This document shows positions 1 to 7,041 of a stretch of 64,000 bases of DNA, piece by piece. Both the position numbers and the translations under genes were made by a program. The stretch's first letter is position 1. Each line of letters begins with the position of its first letter. A model generated the notes under the pieces. It saw nothing but the letters and a program-made list of their open reading frames with translations. It was not told the DNA's origin and ran no database searches. Source of the stretch: Clostridiales bacterium (GTDB taxonomy: Bacteria; Bacillota; Clostridia; Christensenellales; CAG-138); contig SFNQ01000006.1 of the NCBI GenBank assembly GCA_004554165.1, positions 3,830-67,829 on the forward strand, in the 5' to 3' direction.

Positions 1-381
1 TTTCTCGTGGACGACCTGATGTTTTTAAAGCGGGGCGGCCGCATCAGCGGGACCGCCGCGCTGGCGGGGACGGTTTTGAACATCAAGCCGATTTTGAAGG
101 GAAACGCCGCGGGACGTATCGTACCCGATTGCAGGGTGCGCGGCCGCCAGCGAGCGCTGCGCAAGCTGGCGGAAACCTTCGACGCCTATGCCTTTGTGCC
201 GCATCCGCAGACCATCGGCATCGCCCATGGCGGCTGCGAGGCGGACGCCATCGCGCTGTCGGAAATGATCCGGGAGAAGCGCGGCAACGATGATTTCATG
301 ATTGTCTGCTACGAACCGGGGACGGGTTCGCATGTGGGCCCCGGAACGGTGGCGCTGTTCTTTCGGGGGATGGAGAAGTGA
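1..381 (+). CDS. DegV family protein, C-terminal part (5' end outside window)
   Basis: The reading frame is open from base 1 and ends at the TGA at 379-381, so only the last ~126 residues are present. They match the C-terminal lobe of DegV fatty-acid-binding proteins: a DDLMFLKRGGRIS segment, the TVLNIKPIL stretch that follows it in the family, and a terminal GTGSHVGPGTVALFF segment, the usual DegV ending. DegV proteins bind a fatty acid and deliver it to fatty-acid kinase FakA, but no fakA partner is visible because the upstream side is cut off. The GTG at position 7 is internal to the family fold and is not a start. Confidence is high for the family and low for any specific role. Confidence 0.88.
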   Translation, partial: FLVDDLMFLKRGGRISGTAALAGTVLNIKPILKGNAAGRIVPDCRVRGRQRALRKLAETFDAYAFVPHPQTIGIAHGGCEADAIALSEMIREKRGNDDFMIVCYEPGTGSHVGPGTVALFFRGMEK

Positions 382-748
382 AACAGAAAAGGGGAGGGGC
401 CGTTACGAATTGATGGGCGCGAGCTGCGGAGGTATGCGCTTTTGCCCTGCCGAAAACCCCGGGAGGGGCGGTATCAGGAGGAAGGCCGCGCAGCAGGCGG
501 GAAAAGGGCTGTATTTCCAGCCCGCGAGAGGGAGGGCTGGCGGCGAAATACGACCGGACTGTCAACAGCAGCATGCCGATGGGCAGCAGAGGCGGCGTGG
601 GGGTCAAAAACGGTCCTGTGTTCAGCCGGTCGCGCAGAGTGCCCGGCGAAAACGGCATAAGGCCCCGAAGCAGGGGGCGCAGCGGCTTCCGGCAGAACCT
701 CCCTTGGAAAATTCAATTCGCCGCAGCGCGGAGCATACGGCGGACGGC
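382..748. other. Intergenic stretch without a supported gene
   Basis: About 370 bases lie between the degV stop and the stop of the convergent cysteine hydrolase. Open frames exist on both strands, but none has a convincing ribosome binding site or a recognisable product, and their composition looks like translated GC-rich noncoding DNA. A short hairpin (662-666 pairing with 674-678) is present without a T-run. I see nothing else here. Confidence 0.5.
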
Positions 749-1282
749 TCAAACAAGGTCGATCTGGCAGGCGCGCATGGCGGCCAGGGCCGTTTCGTGT
801 TTCTCCCGGCTTGTGCCCGCGCAGCAGCGGCTGTCCACAACGATGCGCGCCTCGGGGAAAAAGGACTTGAGCAGCAGCGCGTTGCTGACGACGCAGAGAT
901 CCGTACACAGGCCGACCAGCGTGATCTCCCGGATATCGTCGCTCAGATCCTCGTGCAGTCGGAAGGGCAGTTCTTTCGCGCCGAACGCATCCTTCAGAAC
1001 CATGTGCGCTTCGTCCGCCACGTTCTGTTCCATCAGCGCCATCCAGACGGCGGCGCTGGGCGTCCAGCCCTCGGTGCCTGCGATACAGTGAGCCGTGGGC
1101 AGCCGACGCCCCTCCTGCGTCTCCAAATAGTTTTGCTGATGGGTGTCAAGGGTGAAATAGATCGCGCCGTCAAAGTTCAGTATCGTTTCCACAACAGCGG
1201 GCTCGATTGCCTGCGCCTGCGCGCTGCCGAGAGCGCCGGAAATGAAATCGTTCTGCATGTCCACAACGATCAGTACGTTCAT
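749..1282 (-). CDS. Nicotinamidase-like cysteine hydrolase (isochorismatase superfamily)
   Basis: The product is 177 residues, typical for the family. It starts at the ATG at 1282, preceded by GGAGG; the longer in-frame extension upstream is not protein-like. The fold signature is clear: the N-terminal VVDMQNDF gives the catalytic Asp8, Lys97 sits in the LKDAF segment, and the nucleophile is probably Cys130 in GLCTDLCVV. The DTH motif (Asp46, His48) together with His65 in PTAHCIAGTEG are the metal ligands of nicotinamidase (PncA) rather than of plain isochorismatases, so hydrolysis of nicotinamide to nicotinate is the most likely reaction. Another small amide cannot be excluded. It stands alone, with no NAD genes beside it, and is probably cytosolic. 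Confidence 0.8.
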   Translation of the reverse strand: MNVLIVVDMQNDFISGALGSAQAQAIEPAVVETILNFDGAIYFTLDTHQQNYLETQEGRRLPTAHCIAGTEGWTPSAAVWMALMEQNVADEAHMVLKDAFGAKELPFRLHEDLSDDIREITLVGLCTDLCVVSNALLLKSFFPEARIVVDSRCCAGTSREKHETALAAMRACQIDLV

Positions 1283-1513
1283 GCTATGATAGGCCTCCGT
1301 TTCGTGTTGGGGTGGAAGGGCTTCCTGCGGTTCGGGGCAAAGCCGGACTGCCTGCTTTGTCAGCCGGACCGCGGCTTGACACTGCGCGGGGTTCTGCCTG
1401 TTCCCGGGCGCAGGGACGCCGCCTGACCTTCGCGCCGGGAAGGCCTGCGCCAACGCGCCGCGCCCTGCCGGTTCAGCCGCTGCAATTTCCGGTGTTGCGG
1501 CGCAGTATCCGGA

Positions 1514-2284
1514 TCAGTTCTCCGGGTGCATCCGGTTTGAGATTTCATAGATCAGCAGCGCCGCCGCAACGGCTGCGTTCAGGGATTCCGCCCGCCCGCG
1601 CATGGGCAGGCGGTAGAGCGTGCAGGCTGCGGCCACTGCGTTGGAGACGCCGCTGCCCTCGCTGCCGATGACCAGCGCCGTGCGGCCTGAGAGCGCGGGC
1701 AGCGCCTCGCTGCCGCGAAGGTGGCCGCAGATGCAGCAAAAGCCCTGCGCCTTCATGCGGGCAAGCTCTCCTGCGGCGTCGCCTCCATACAGCGGCAGGT
1801 GATAGGTGGACCCCATGGCCGCTCGCAGGGTTTTGCCGGAGAAAGCGTCCGCACAGCCCTCGCCCAGCAGGACTGCGGAAGCGCCAAGAGCGTCGGCCGT
1901 GCGCAGGATCGTTCCAACGTTGCCCGGATCCTGTACGCGGTCCAGAACGACAACGAATCCCTCGGGATAGCGCTGCGGCGGCGTCAGCTCCGGCGTTTTG
2001 ACAACGGCGCAGAGGTGCTGCGGCGTCGTACTGCTGCACAGGGATTCCATTACGCTGCGACTGACGGGCTGGACAAGACCGCTCAGCGCAGAGAGAGGAT
2101 CTGGCAGTCCATAGCCGTCCTCCACAAACAGCTCCGACAGCGCGCAGCCCGATTGCGCAGCCTCAAGCACCAGCTTTTCGCCCTCGATCAGGTGCAGGCC
2201 GCGCTCTCTGCGCGCCTTTGCCTGCATGAGCCCGCGGGCCTGCCTGATGCGTTCGTTGCCGCGGGCAGTGATGACGAACCCCAT
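1514..2284 (-). CDS. TrmH/SpoU family RNA 2'-O-ribose methyltransferase
   Basis: The product is 256 residues. It starts at the ATG at 2284 (AAAGGA upstream), which places the family N-terminus right after the start. The N-terminal part (about 1-100) is the substrate-binding domain of SpoU enzymes, with ARRERGLHLIEGEKLV. The rest is the knotted methylase domain with its three motifs: NVGTILRTADALGAS, LVIGSEGSGVSNAV and LPMRGRAESLNAAVAAALL. These bind S-adenosylmethionine and form the trefoil knot. Members modify 23S rRNA or tRNA, and the exact target cannot be read from the sequence. The gene is monocistronic in this window. Confidence 0.9.
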   Translation of the reverse strand: MGFVITARGNERIRQARGLMQAKARRERGLHLIEGEKLVLEAAQSGCALSELFVEDGYGLPDPLSALSGLVQPVSRSVMESLCSSTTPQHLCAVVKTPELTPPQRYPEGFVVVLDRVQDPGNVGTILRTADALGASAVLLGEGCADAFSGKTLRAAMGSTYHLPLYGGDAAGELARMKAQGFCCICGHLRGSEALPALSGRTALVIGSEGSGVSNAVAAACTLYRLPMRGRAESLNAAVAAALLIYEISNRMHPEN

Positions 2285-2450
2285 GGCGTATCGTCCATCC
2301 TTTGCGTTAAGGTAGGGGGGATGCCGGATCCCCCCACTCATCATACAGGAAAGCGGCGGCGAGTGCAAACCCCAATTCCGGCGGCGCCGGCTTGGAATCC
2401 GTAGTGCGGCCTGTTACAATAAAAGAAAGCGTTGGGAGGAGGCGACCGGC

Positions 2451-3179
2451 ATGGTGGATGAGCGCATTGCGGCCCTGTTCGGAACCTGGGAGGATACGAT
2501 GATTCGGGCCTGCCTGTCCGGCACGATGGGGCGGATTCTCGTGGACAATGCAGAGAGCCCCGGGGCGGCGCAGGCGGTGCTGGGCGATTTCTGCTTTTTT
2601 GCAGGCCGGGCGGATGCGGCCTTTGCAGCGCTGGCGGCAGCCCCGATCATCACGCCGCAAAACGAGGCCTGGGCCGGGGCGATCGAGGCCGCCTGGGGCA
2701 GCGGCGTTCGGCGCGGCGAACGCCATGCGCTGAAAAAGGAAGCGGATGGATTCGACCGGGAGAAGCTGGGCGCCCTTGCAAGGAGGGCGGACGGGGGGTA
2801 CGTCTTTCGCAGCTTTGATCGCGAGATCGCCAGGATGGCGCTTGAGCAGGACTGGTCCCGGGATTTTCTCGCGCTGTTTGAGGGGATCGACGACTATCTT
2901 GCGCGGGGGCTGGGCGTGGCGGCCCTGTATCGGGGAGAACTGGTTGCGGGCGCCTCGTCCTATGCGCTGTTTCCGGGCGGGATCGAGATTGAGATCGCCA
3001 CGCGGGAGGACTTCCGAAAGCGCGGGCTTGCGACTTCCTGCGCGGCAAGGCTGATCCTCCGGTGTCTGGAGCGGGGGCTGTATCCGGGCTGGGATGCGGC
3101 CAACCGCATCTCCCTGCACCTTGCGGAGCGGCTGGGCTATCGCTTTGCGGGCAGCTACCCGGTCTACGTTCGACAGTGA
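2451..3179 (+). CDS. GNAT family acetyltransferase
   Basis: The product is 242 residues, from an ATG preceded by GGGAGGAGG. The N-terminal half (about 1-120) is a helical region of the type seen in the GNAT_acetyltr_2 group. The C-terminal half carries the acetyl-CoA-binding core, where IEIEIATREDFRKRGLAT followed by SCAARLIL is motif A (the R/Q-x-x-G-x-A/G loop). The C-terminal SLHLAERLGYRFAGSYPVY matches the closing strand of the fold. The substrate is unknown. It ends just before the hairpin that also terminates the convergent rplT operon. Confidence 0.75.
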   Translation: MVDERIAALFGTWEDTMIRACLSGTMGRILVDNAESPGAAQAVLGDFCFFAGRADAAFAALAAAPIITPQNEAWAGAIEAAWGSGVRRGERHALKKEADGFDREKLGALARRADGGYVFRSFDREIARMALEQDWSRDFLALFEGIDDYLARGLGVAALYRGELVAGASSYALFPGGIEIEIATREDFRKRGLATSCAARLILRCLERGLYPGWDAANRISLHLAERLGYRFAGSYPVYVRQ

Positions 3180-3193
3180 GAGCAAAGGGACAG

Positions 3194-3227
3194 AAAAAAC
3201 CGCCGCGACAGCATCGCAGCGGCTTTT
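3194..3227 (-). terminator. Bidirectional Rho-independent terminator after rplT
   Basis: A nine-base-pair stem (3200-3208 with 3214-3222, one G-U pair) has a 5-nt loop and is followed on the minus strand by six T residues. It ends the infC-rpmI-rplT transcript. On the plus strand the same stem is followed by TTTTGTTT and can also stop the GNAT gene transcript. Confidence 0.8.
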
Positions 3228-3243
3228 GTTTGCGCAATATGCG

Positions 3244-3600
3244 TTACGCGCGGGCCTTCATCGCCACATCCACAAGCTCCTTGAAGGCGCTCATGTCGGT
3301 GATGGCGAGGTCGGACAGCACCTTGCGGTTGATTTCAACGCCAGCCAGCTTGAGGCCGTTGATCAGGCGGCTGTAGGTGGTGCCGCAGAGCCTGGCGCCT
3401 GCATTGATGCGGGCGATCCACAGGCGGCGATACTCGCGCTTTTTGTTTTTGCGGCCCACATAGGCGTAGGCCATGGAGCGCATGACCTGCTGGGAGGCTG
3501 CGCGATACTGCTTGCTCTTTGCGCCATAGTAACCCTTGGCGAGCTTAAAAACCTTACGACGCTTTTTTGCGGCGGTAACTGCTCTTTTAATTCTGGCCAT
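3244..3600 (-). CDS. rplT: Large ribosomal subunit protein bL20
   Basis: The product is 118 residues, the standard bL20 length, and begins MARIKRAVTAAKKRRKVFKL. It is strongly basic throughout, with the conserved N-terminal extension that threads into 23S rRNA and the C-terminal globular part (about 60-118) containing LWIARINAGAR. It is the last gene of the infC-rpmI-rplT operon, 14 bases after rpmI. In Bacillota, bL20 represses this operon by binding its leader; a matching attenuator sits upstream of infC here. Confidence 0.97.
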   Translation of the reverse strand: MARIKRAVTAAKKRRKVFKLAKGYYGAKSKQYRAASQQVMRSMAYAYVGRKNKKREYRRLWIARINAGARLCGTTYSRLINGLKLAGVEINRKVLSDLAITDMSAFKELVDVAMKARA

Positions 3601-3614
3601 CTTATGTCTCCTCC

Positions 3615-3812
3615 TTAGCTATACGGGATCAGCTTGCGAATTTTCTTTTCTTCGCACGCGGCAATGTAGCCGGTCTGACGCAGACCACGCAGGCGCTTGG
3701 TGGACTTCTTGGTCAGGATGTGGCTCTTGTACGCCTTGGCACGCTTGATCTTGCCGGATTTGGTCGTGGAGAAGCGTTTTGCAGCGCCACGATGGGATTT
3801 CAGCTTGGGCAT
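3615..3812 (-). CDS. rpmI: Large ribosomal subunit protein bL35
   Basis: The product is 65 residues with the canonical bL35 start [20 protein letters not shown] and a highly basic composition. It lies between infC (36 bases upstream) and rplT (14 bases downstream), the universal order of this operon. A good Shine-Dalgarno (GAGGAT) precedes the ATG. It is a structural protein of the 50S subunit. Confidence 0.97.
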   Translation of the reverse strand: MPKLKSHRGAAKRFSTTKSGKIKRAKAYKSHILTKKSTKRLRGLRQTGYIAACEEKKIRKLIPYS

Positions 3813-3848
3813 TTGGGTATCCTCCTCAGTTGGTGTGTAGTTACTCTG

Positions 3849-4361
3849 TCAATTTCTGGGTGCAAGCACCATGAACATGTTGCGGCCTTCCTGCTTGGCG
3901 GGACGCTCCTTAACGGCGCAGTCGGAAACCATTTCAAAGAACTTGTCCATGACCTCGAGGCCGATCTCGCCGTGGGTGATCTGGCGGCCGCGGAAGCGGA
4001 TGGAAACCTTGACCTTGTTGCCATCCTGAAGGAATTTCCTCGTGGCCTTGGCCTTGACCTCCATATCGTGCAGGTCGATGGTGGCGGAAAGGCGGGTTTC
4101 CTTGACCTCAATGGTCTTTTGGTTCTTGCGCTGTTCCTTTTCGCGCTTTGCCATTTCAAAGCGGTACTTGCCGTAATCCATCAGCTTGCAAACCGGGGGA
4201 TTGCTGTTGGGAGAGATCTTGACAAGGTCGAGATTTCTCTCGTCGGCAAGATGCTGCGCTTCGCGGATGCCCACGATGCCGAGCTGGTTGCCGCTTTCAT
4301 CGATCAGGCGAACCTCGGGATCGCGGATCTCTTCGTTGATCATCAAGTCCTGCTGCGCTAT
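3849..4361 (-). CDS. infC: Translation initiation factor IF-3, probable AUA start
   Basis: The N-domain ([13 protein letters not shown] onward), the linker ([10 protein letters not shown]) and the C-domain ending MFMVLAPRN give a complete IF-3. The family normally uses a rare start codon, which lets IF-3 control its own synthesis. Here an ATA at 4361-4359 lies 9 nt after a strong GGAGG (4375-4371) and gives a 170-residue protein. The later ATG (4343) has no good ribosome binding site of its own, and the TTG at 4400 lies upstream of the Shine-Dalgarno inside the leader. IF-3 binds the 30S subunit and checks initiator tRNA and start codon. Product identity is certain; the AUA start is inferred from Shine-Dalgarno position. 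Confidence 0.95.
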   Translation of the reverse strand: MAQQDLMINEEIRDPEVRLIDESGNQLGIVGIREAQHLADERNLDLVKISPNSNPPVCKLMDYGKYRFEMAKREKEQRKNQKTIEVKETRLSATIDLHDMEVKAKATRKFLQDGNKVKVSIRFRGRQITHGEIGLEVMDKFFEMVSDCAVKERPAKQEGRNMFMVLAPRN

Positions 4362-4377
4362 GGCCGAACACCTCCAT

Positions 4378-4411
4378 AAAAAATTTGTGAGTGCAAGCAA
4401 GCTGCACCCAC
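4378..4411 (-). terminator. Leader attenuator of the infC operon (L20-leader type)
   Basis: On the minus strand a nine-base-pair stem (4411-4403 with 4395-4387, one G-U pair, 7-nt loop) is followed by AAA and six T residues, immediately before the infC Shine-Dalgarno. It lies about 95 nt into the leader that starts at the promoter at 4512-4539. This is the arrangement of the Bacillus-type L20 leader, in which excess bL20 promotes termination before infC. The regulatory link is inferred from position. Confidence 0.75.
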
Positions 4412-4511
4412 AAACACGACAAACACATGGGGATGTTGTTTCGCTGATTGCGACCGCGCCGAGCGCAACGGCTGGCGGGTGAGAAGCGGGCGGCTTCTGC
4501 TTGACCTTTGC

Positions 4512-4539
4512 ATTATACCAGAATGAGGCGGAAAGTCAA
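4512..4539 (-). promoter_or_regulatory. Promoter of infC-rpmI-rplT
   Basis: Minus strand: -35 TTGACT (4539-4534), 16-nt spacer, -10 TATAAT (4517-4512) with an upstream TG extended -10 element. The expected transcript starts near 4505, leaving a leader of about 145 nt before infC that holds the attenuator. Confidence 0.85.
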
Positions 4540-4682
4540 GAAAAATTTTGCAAAAATGCAGGCCTTGTACGGCTCTGCGCTCTGCTCCGAAATGTCCCGG
4601 CGCGCAGTGGGTGACGCGGGTACCAAGCCCCCCGCCGCTGCATGCCGGACGAGCGTGGCCTGCGGCTGCACCGGGGATCGCC

Positions 4683-5216
4683 CTAACGCCGCGGCTCTTT
4701 TGGCATATATTCCGTTTGAATCATGGAGAACATCTCCTCCGGCGGCTCCAGACATCCATTTGCGAGCCACTTTTTAATGACCGCGTTCAGGCCGCTGGGG
4801 AAAAACTCCATGTGGTACTCGATGTGGCGGTTGTCATAGTAGGCGGCAGCCAGGCGCGTGTCGTATTCCGTAATCCGGCACTTCCCGTCCAACCCCAGCT
4901 TGAAACAGGTCCTGTAAAAGAACTGGTTTTCATAAATATGGCGGAACAGCTTTAAAAAATCGTTTGTATTTTTCTTCGATTCCCGCTCTTCGGCGTACAG
5001 GCCCAGCACCTCTTCCTCCAGCGATTTCACTACCGCGTCCGCAAGAGCGTAAATATCGGCGTAGTTGGCATAGAAGGTGGTGCGGTTGACACCCGCCAGC
5101 TTGCAAAGTTCCGTAACGGTTACCTCGCCGACCTCCCGCTCCTGCAACAGCTGGACAAAGGCCGTCTCGATGCGCCTTTGCGAATCCCTCCGGCGCTTGT
5201 TGTTGGGGGTGTTCAT
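4683..5216 (-). CDS. TetR family transcriptional regulator
   Basis: The product is 177 residues from the ATG at 5216, which has GGAGG 5 nt upstream; an ATG at 5234 would add six residues. The N-terminal helix-turn-helix is clear: RRIETAFVQLLQEREVGEVT, then ELCKLAGVNRTTFYANYADI, the recognition helix with the family's RTTFY motif. The C-terminal part is the variable ligand/dimer domain (TetR_C_7/DhaS-like). It is divergently transcribed from the repeat-protein/membrane gene set at 5340, and two near-identical palindromic sites lie in the shared control region, so autoregulation and control of those genes is likely. The inducer is unknown. Confidence 0.88.
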   Translation of the reverse strand: MNTPNNKRRRDSQRRIETAFVQLLQEREVGEVTVTELCKLAGVNRTTFYANYADIYALADAVVKSLEEEVLGLYAEERESKKNTNDFLKLFRHIYENQFFYRTCFKLGLDGKCRITEYDTRLAAAYYDNRHIEYHMEFFPSGLNAVIKKWLANGCLEPPEEMFSMIQTEYMPKEPRR

Positions 5217-5233
5217 GCCTGCCTCCGGCTTCA

Positions 5234-5253
5234 TTATCTCAACAAATGTTTGG
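5234..5253 (+). promoter_or_regulatory. Probable TetR-type operator, copy 1
   Basis: TTATCTCAACAAATGTTTGG. It holds an imperfect CAACA-N2-TGTTT dyad and is repeated in inverted orientation at 5307-5326 with only two differences, both in the centre. It lies directly before the regulator's start codon(s) and next to the -35 of the divergent + strand promoter candidate. Confidence 0.65.
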
Positions 5254-5306
5254 ATATTGATGATTGTTTCCCAAATCCTTTCATAGTTATAGTAGATTTT
5301 GCCGAG

Positions 5307-5326
5307 CCAAACAAGTGTTGAGATAA
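5307..5326 (-). promoter_or_regulatory. Probable TetR-type operator, copy 2
   Basis: Read on the minus strand this is TTATCTCAACACTTGTTTGG, matching copy 1 at 18 of 20 bases. It overlaps the -35 (TTGTTT) of a minus-strand promoter whose -10, TATAAC, follows 17 nt later. It also lies immediately upstream of the Shine-Dalgarno of the gene at 5340. Confidence 0.65.
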
Positions 5327-5339
5327 AGGAGAGCAAAAA

Positions 5340-5582
5340 CTGTCAGACTATCAAGGGTGGATCGGGGGCGTGGTCAGCGGCTATCGGACTCTGGAAAACG
5401 GGGTCGTAGCCGGATATAAAACAATCGAGGAGGGCGTGGTCTCCGGATTTCAAAAGATTGAGGACAGGTTTGTGGCAACCTTTCTTACAGAAGAAGGCGA
5501 AACGGTGGATGCAGCGAAAGCAAGGCTGAGGAAGCGCATGGAAAGCAAAGGCGCAGCAGAAAACGGAGGGACGGAAAAATGA
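5340..5582 (+). CDS. Small repeat protein with three GVVxGYxxIE units
   Basis: The protein carries three consecutive 11-residue repeats (GVVSGYRTLEN, GVVAGYKTIEE, GVVSGFQKIED) followed by RFVATFLTEEGETVDAAKARL, a pattern seen in small uncharacterised Clostridia proteins. No ATG fits. A CTG at 5340 lies six bases after AAAGGAGAG and adds a plausible N-terminus (SDYQGWIG), giving 80 residues. The next option, GTG at 5370, would cut the first repeat and lacks a comparable Shine-Dalgarno. The stop overlaps the next gene by ATGA, so the two are translationally coupled. It is probably cytosolic or membrane-peripheral; function unknown. Confidence 0.7.
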   Translation: MSDYQGWIGGVVSGYRTLENGVVAGYKTIEEGVVSGFQKIEDRFVATFLTEEGETVDAAKARLRKRMESKGAAENGGTEK

Positions 5583-5950
5583 AAAAAGAAAACTTTATTG
5601 CGCTCATTATGGGCACCGTTGGGGGCATCCTCTTTGCCCTGGGTATGTGTATGTGCCTGCTTCCCCAGTGGAATGCTTTCGGGCAGGGCGTAGCGCTGGG
5701 CGCTGCGGGCGCGGTGGTGCTCATTGCCATGCTGCCCGTACGCAGGAAGATGCTGGGCAAGCCCGCCATCCGGGTGCGGGGAAAAACGCTGGGCACCATC
5801 GCGCTGGGGCTTGGAGGCGCGCTGGTGCTGGGCCTTGGCCTGTGCATGACGATGGTCTGGGAGGGCATGCTGATTCCCGGAATTCTTGTCGGCCTTGCGG
5901 GGATTGGGCTGCTTTTCTGCCTGATACCGCTCTGCAGGGGGCTGCGCTGA
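5579..5950 (+). CDS. Small integral membrane protein
   Basis: The product is 123 residues, its ATG overlapping the previous stop (ATGA). Hydrophobic segments lie at about 6-28, 35-52, 72-92 and 97-116, so three or four membrane spans are likely, with a basic loop (RRKMLGKPAIRVRGK) between the second and third. I do not recognise a characterised family. Its coupling to the repeat protein at 5340 and position next to a TetR gene suggest a small regulated membrane module. Confidence 0.75.
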   Translation: MKKENFIALIMGTVGGILFALGMCMCLLPQWNAFGQGVALGAAGAVVLIAMLPVRRKMLGKPAIRVRGKTLGTIALGLGGALVLGLGLCMTMVWEGMLIPGILVGLAGIGLLFCLIPLCRGLR

Positions 5951-5961
5951 CCGGGTGTTCC

Positions 5962-6840
5962 ATGGGACGGGTCCGGGCGATTGCCAAAAAGATACTGTAC
6001 CCAAAGGGCATACTGCTGGGCCTGCTGGTTCCGCTTTCCGCAGTATGCCTTTGGCTTGTTTTTTCAAGGGGGCGAAAGGATACCCTGCCGGCCTGCCTCA
6101 TATATACGCTTTCCGCCTACACCCTGACCGCAGTGGTGCTGCGCACGCCCCGCTGGATTCGGCGCGGCAGAGCGCTGCTGCTCCGGATTCCGCTGCTGCG
6201 CCGGTATCTCTCGGATCTCGATTTTCGCGCGGAGATCGCGCTGCGCCTGACCTTTGGCGTGAGCCTGTTCTATGCTGTCTACAAGGCGCTGGCGGGGGCC
6301 TACTACCGCTCCGTGTGGCTGGGGGCCATGGCCTTCTACTATGCGCTCCTTGCCACGGCGCGCTTCCTGCTGCTGCGCCATCTTGGGGAGGAGCGGCAGG
6401 ACGATGGGCTGGCCTTCCGCAAGTATCGGCTTTGCGGCTGGCTGCTGCTCGTCCTGGCCCTTTCCATCATCAGCATGGGAGCGTACCTGTACCATGGCAG
6501 GCAGCGCATCGTTTCTCCCGGCTATGCCATCTACGGGGCAGCGGCCTATACCTTTTATAACCTGAGCCTTGCCATTGTGAACGTTGTCCGCTATAAAAAG
6601 CGGAACAACCCGATCCATTCGGCCAGCAAGATTCTCTCCCTGGTTACGGCGCTGGTATCCCTGTTTTTCCTGCAAACGGCCATGCTGGCTGTTTTTTCCA
6701 GCGACGGCCCGTGGCAGCGGCGGATGAACCTCTGGACGGGTATTCTGGTATATACCATCGTTTCCGGGACTGCGCTGTATATGATCGGTCGGGGCAGCCG
6801 GGCCATACGGCGGATGAAGAAGGCTCCGCCGGAGCATTGA
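5962..6840 (+). CDS. Polytopic membrane protein of unknown function
   Basis: The product is 292 residues from the ATG at 5962 (MGRVRAIAKK), 11 bases after the previous stop. The long in-frame extension upstream reads through the preceding gene in another frame and is not protein-like. There are about seven hydrophobic segments separated by short basic loops, with no soluble domain and no catalytic motif I recognise. The position makes it the third gene of the TetR-controlled set. Confidence 0.7.
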   Translation: MGRVRAIAKKILYPKGILLGLLVPLSAVCLWLVFSRGRKDTLPACLIYTLSAYTLTAVVLRTPRWIRRGRALLLRIPLLRRYLSDLDFRAEIALRLTFGVSLFYAVYKALAGAYYRSVWLGAMAFYYALLATARFLLLRHLGEERQDDGLAFRKYRLCGWLLLVLALSIISMGAYLYHGRQRIVSPGYAIYGAAAYTFYNLSLAIVNVVRYKKRNNPIHSASKILSLVTALVSLFFLQTAMLAVFSSDGPWQRRMNLWTGILVYTIVSGTALYMIGRGSRAIRRMKKAPPEH

Positions 6841-7041
6841 TGCGGACAGACGGCGGAGGCAAAAAAGAAGGGGGGGTGGCAGGAGCCGCCCCCTGGTGCG
6901 TATCAAGGCGTTTCGCCCTTTTGGGCAGGTCGCTGCGCGATCTTTTGTGGGCCTGCGGGCGCGGTTTCCGGGCGGAAGGAGCCGCAGGGGGCCTCACTTC
7001 CTCCGGATCTGCGGGAACGGCGGAGCTTTCCCGCCGCTTCC

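Noticed and set aside
302..1426. A 374-codon plus-strand open frame over the nicotinamidase-like gene
   Set aside because: It is the complement of the real minus-strand gene, lacks a Shine-Dalgarno and has no recognisable motif.
5647..5961. N-terminal extension of the membrane protein at 5962
   Set aside because: It overlaps the gene at 5579 in another frame and its translation is compositionally noncoding; the ATG at 5962 fits the hydrophobic profile.
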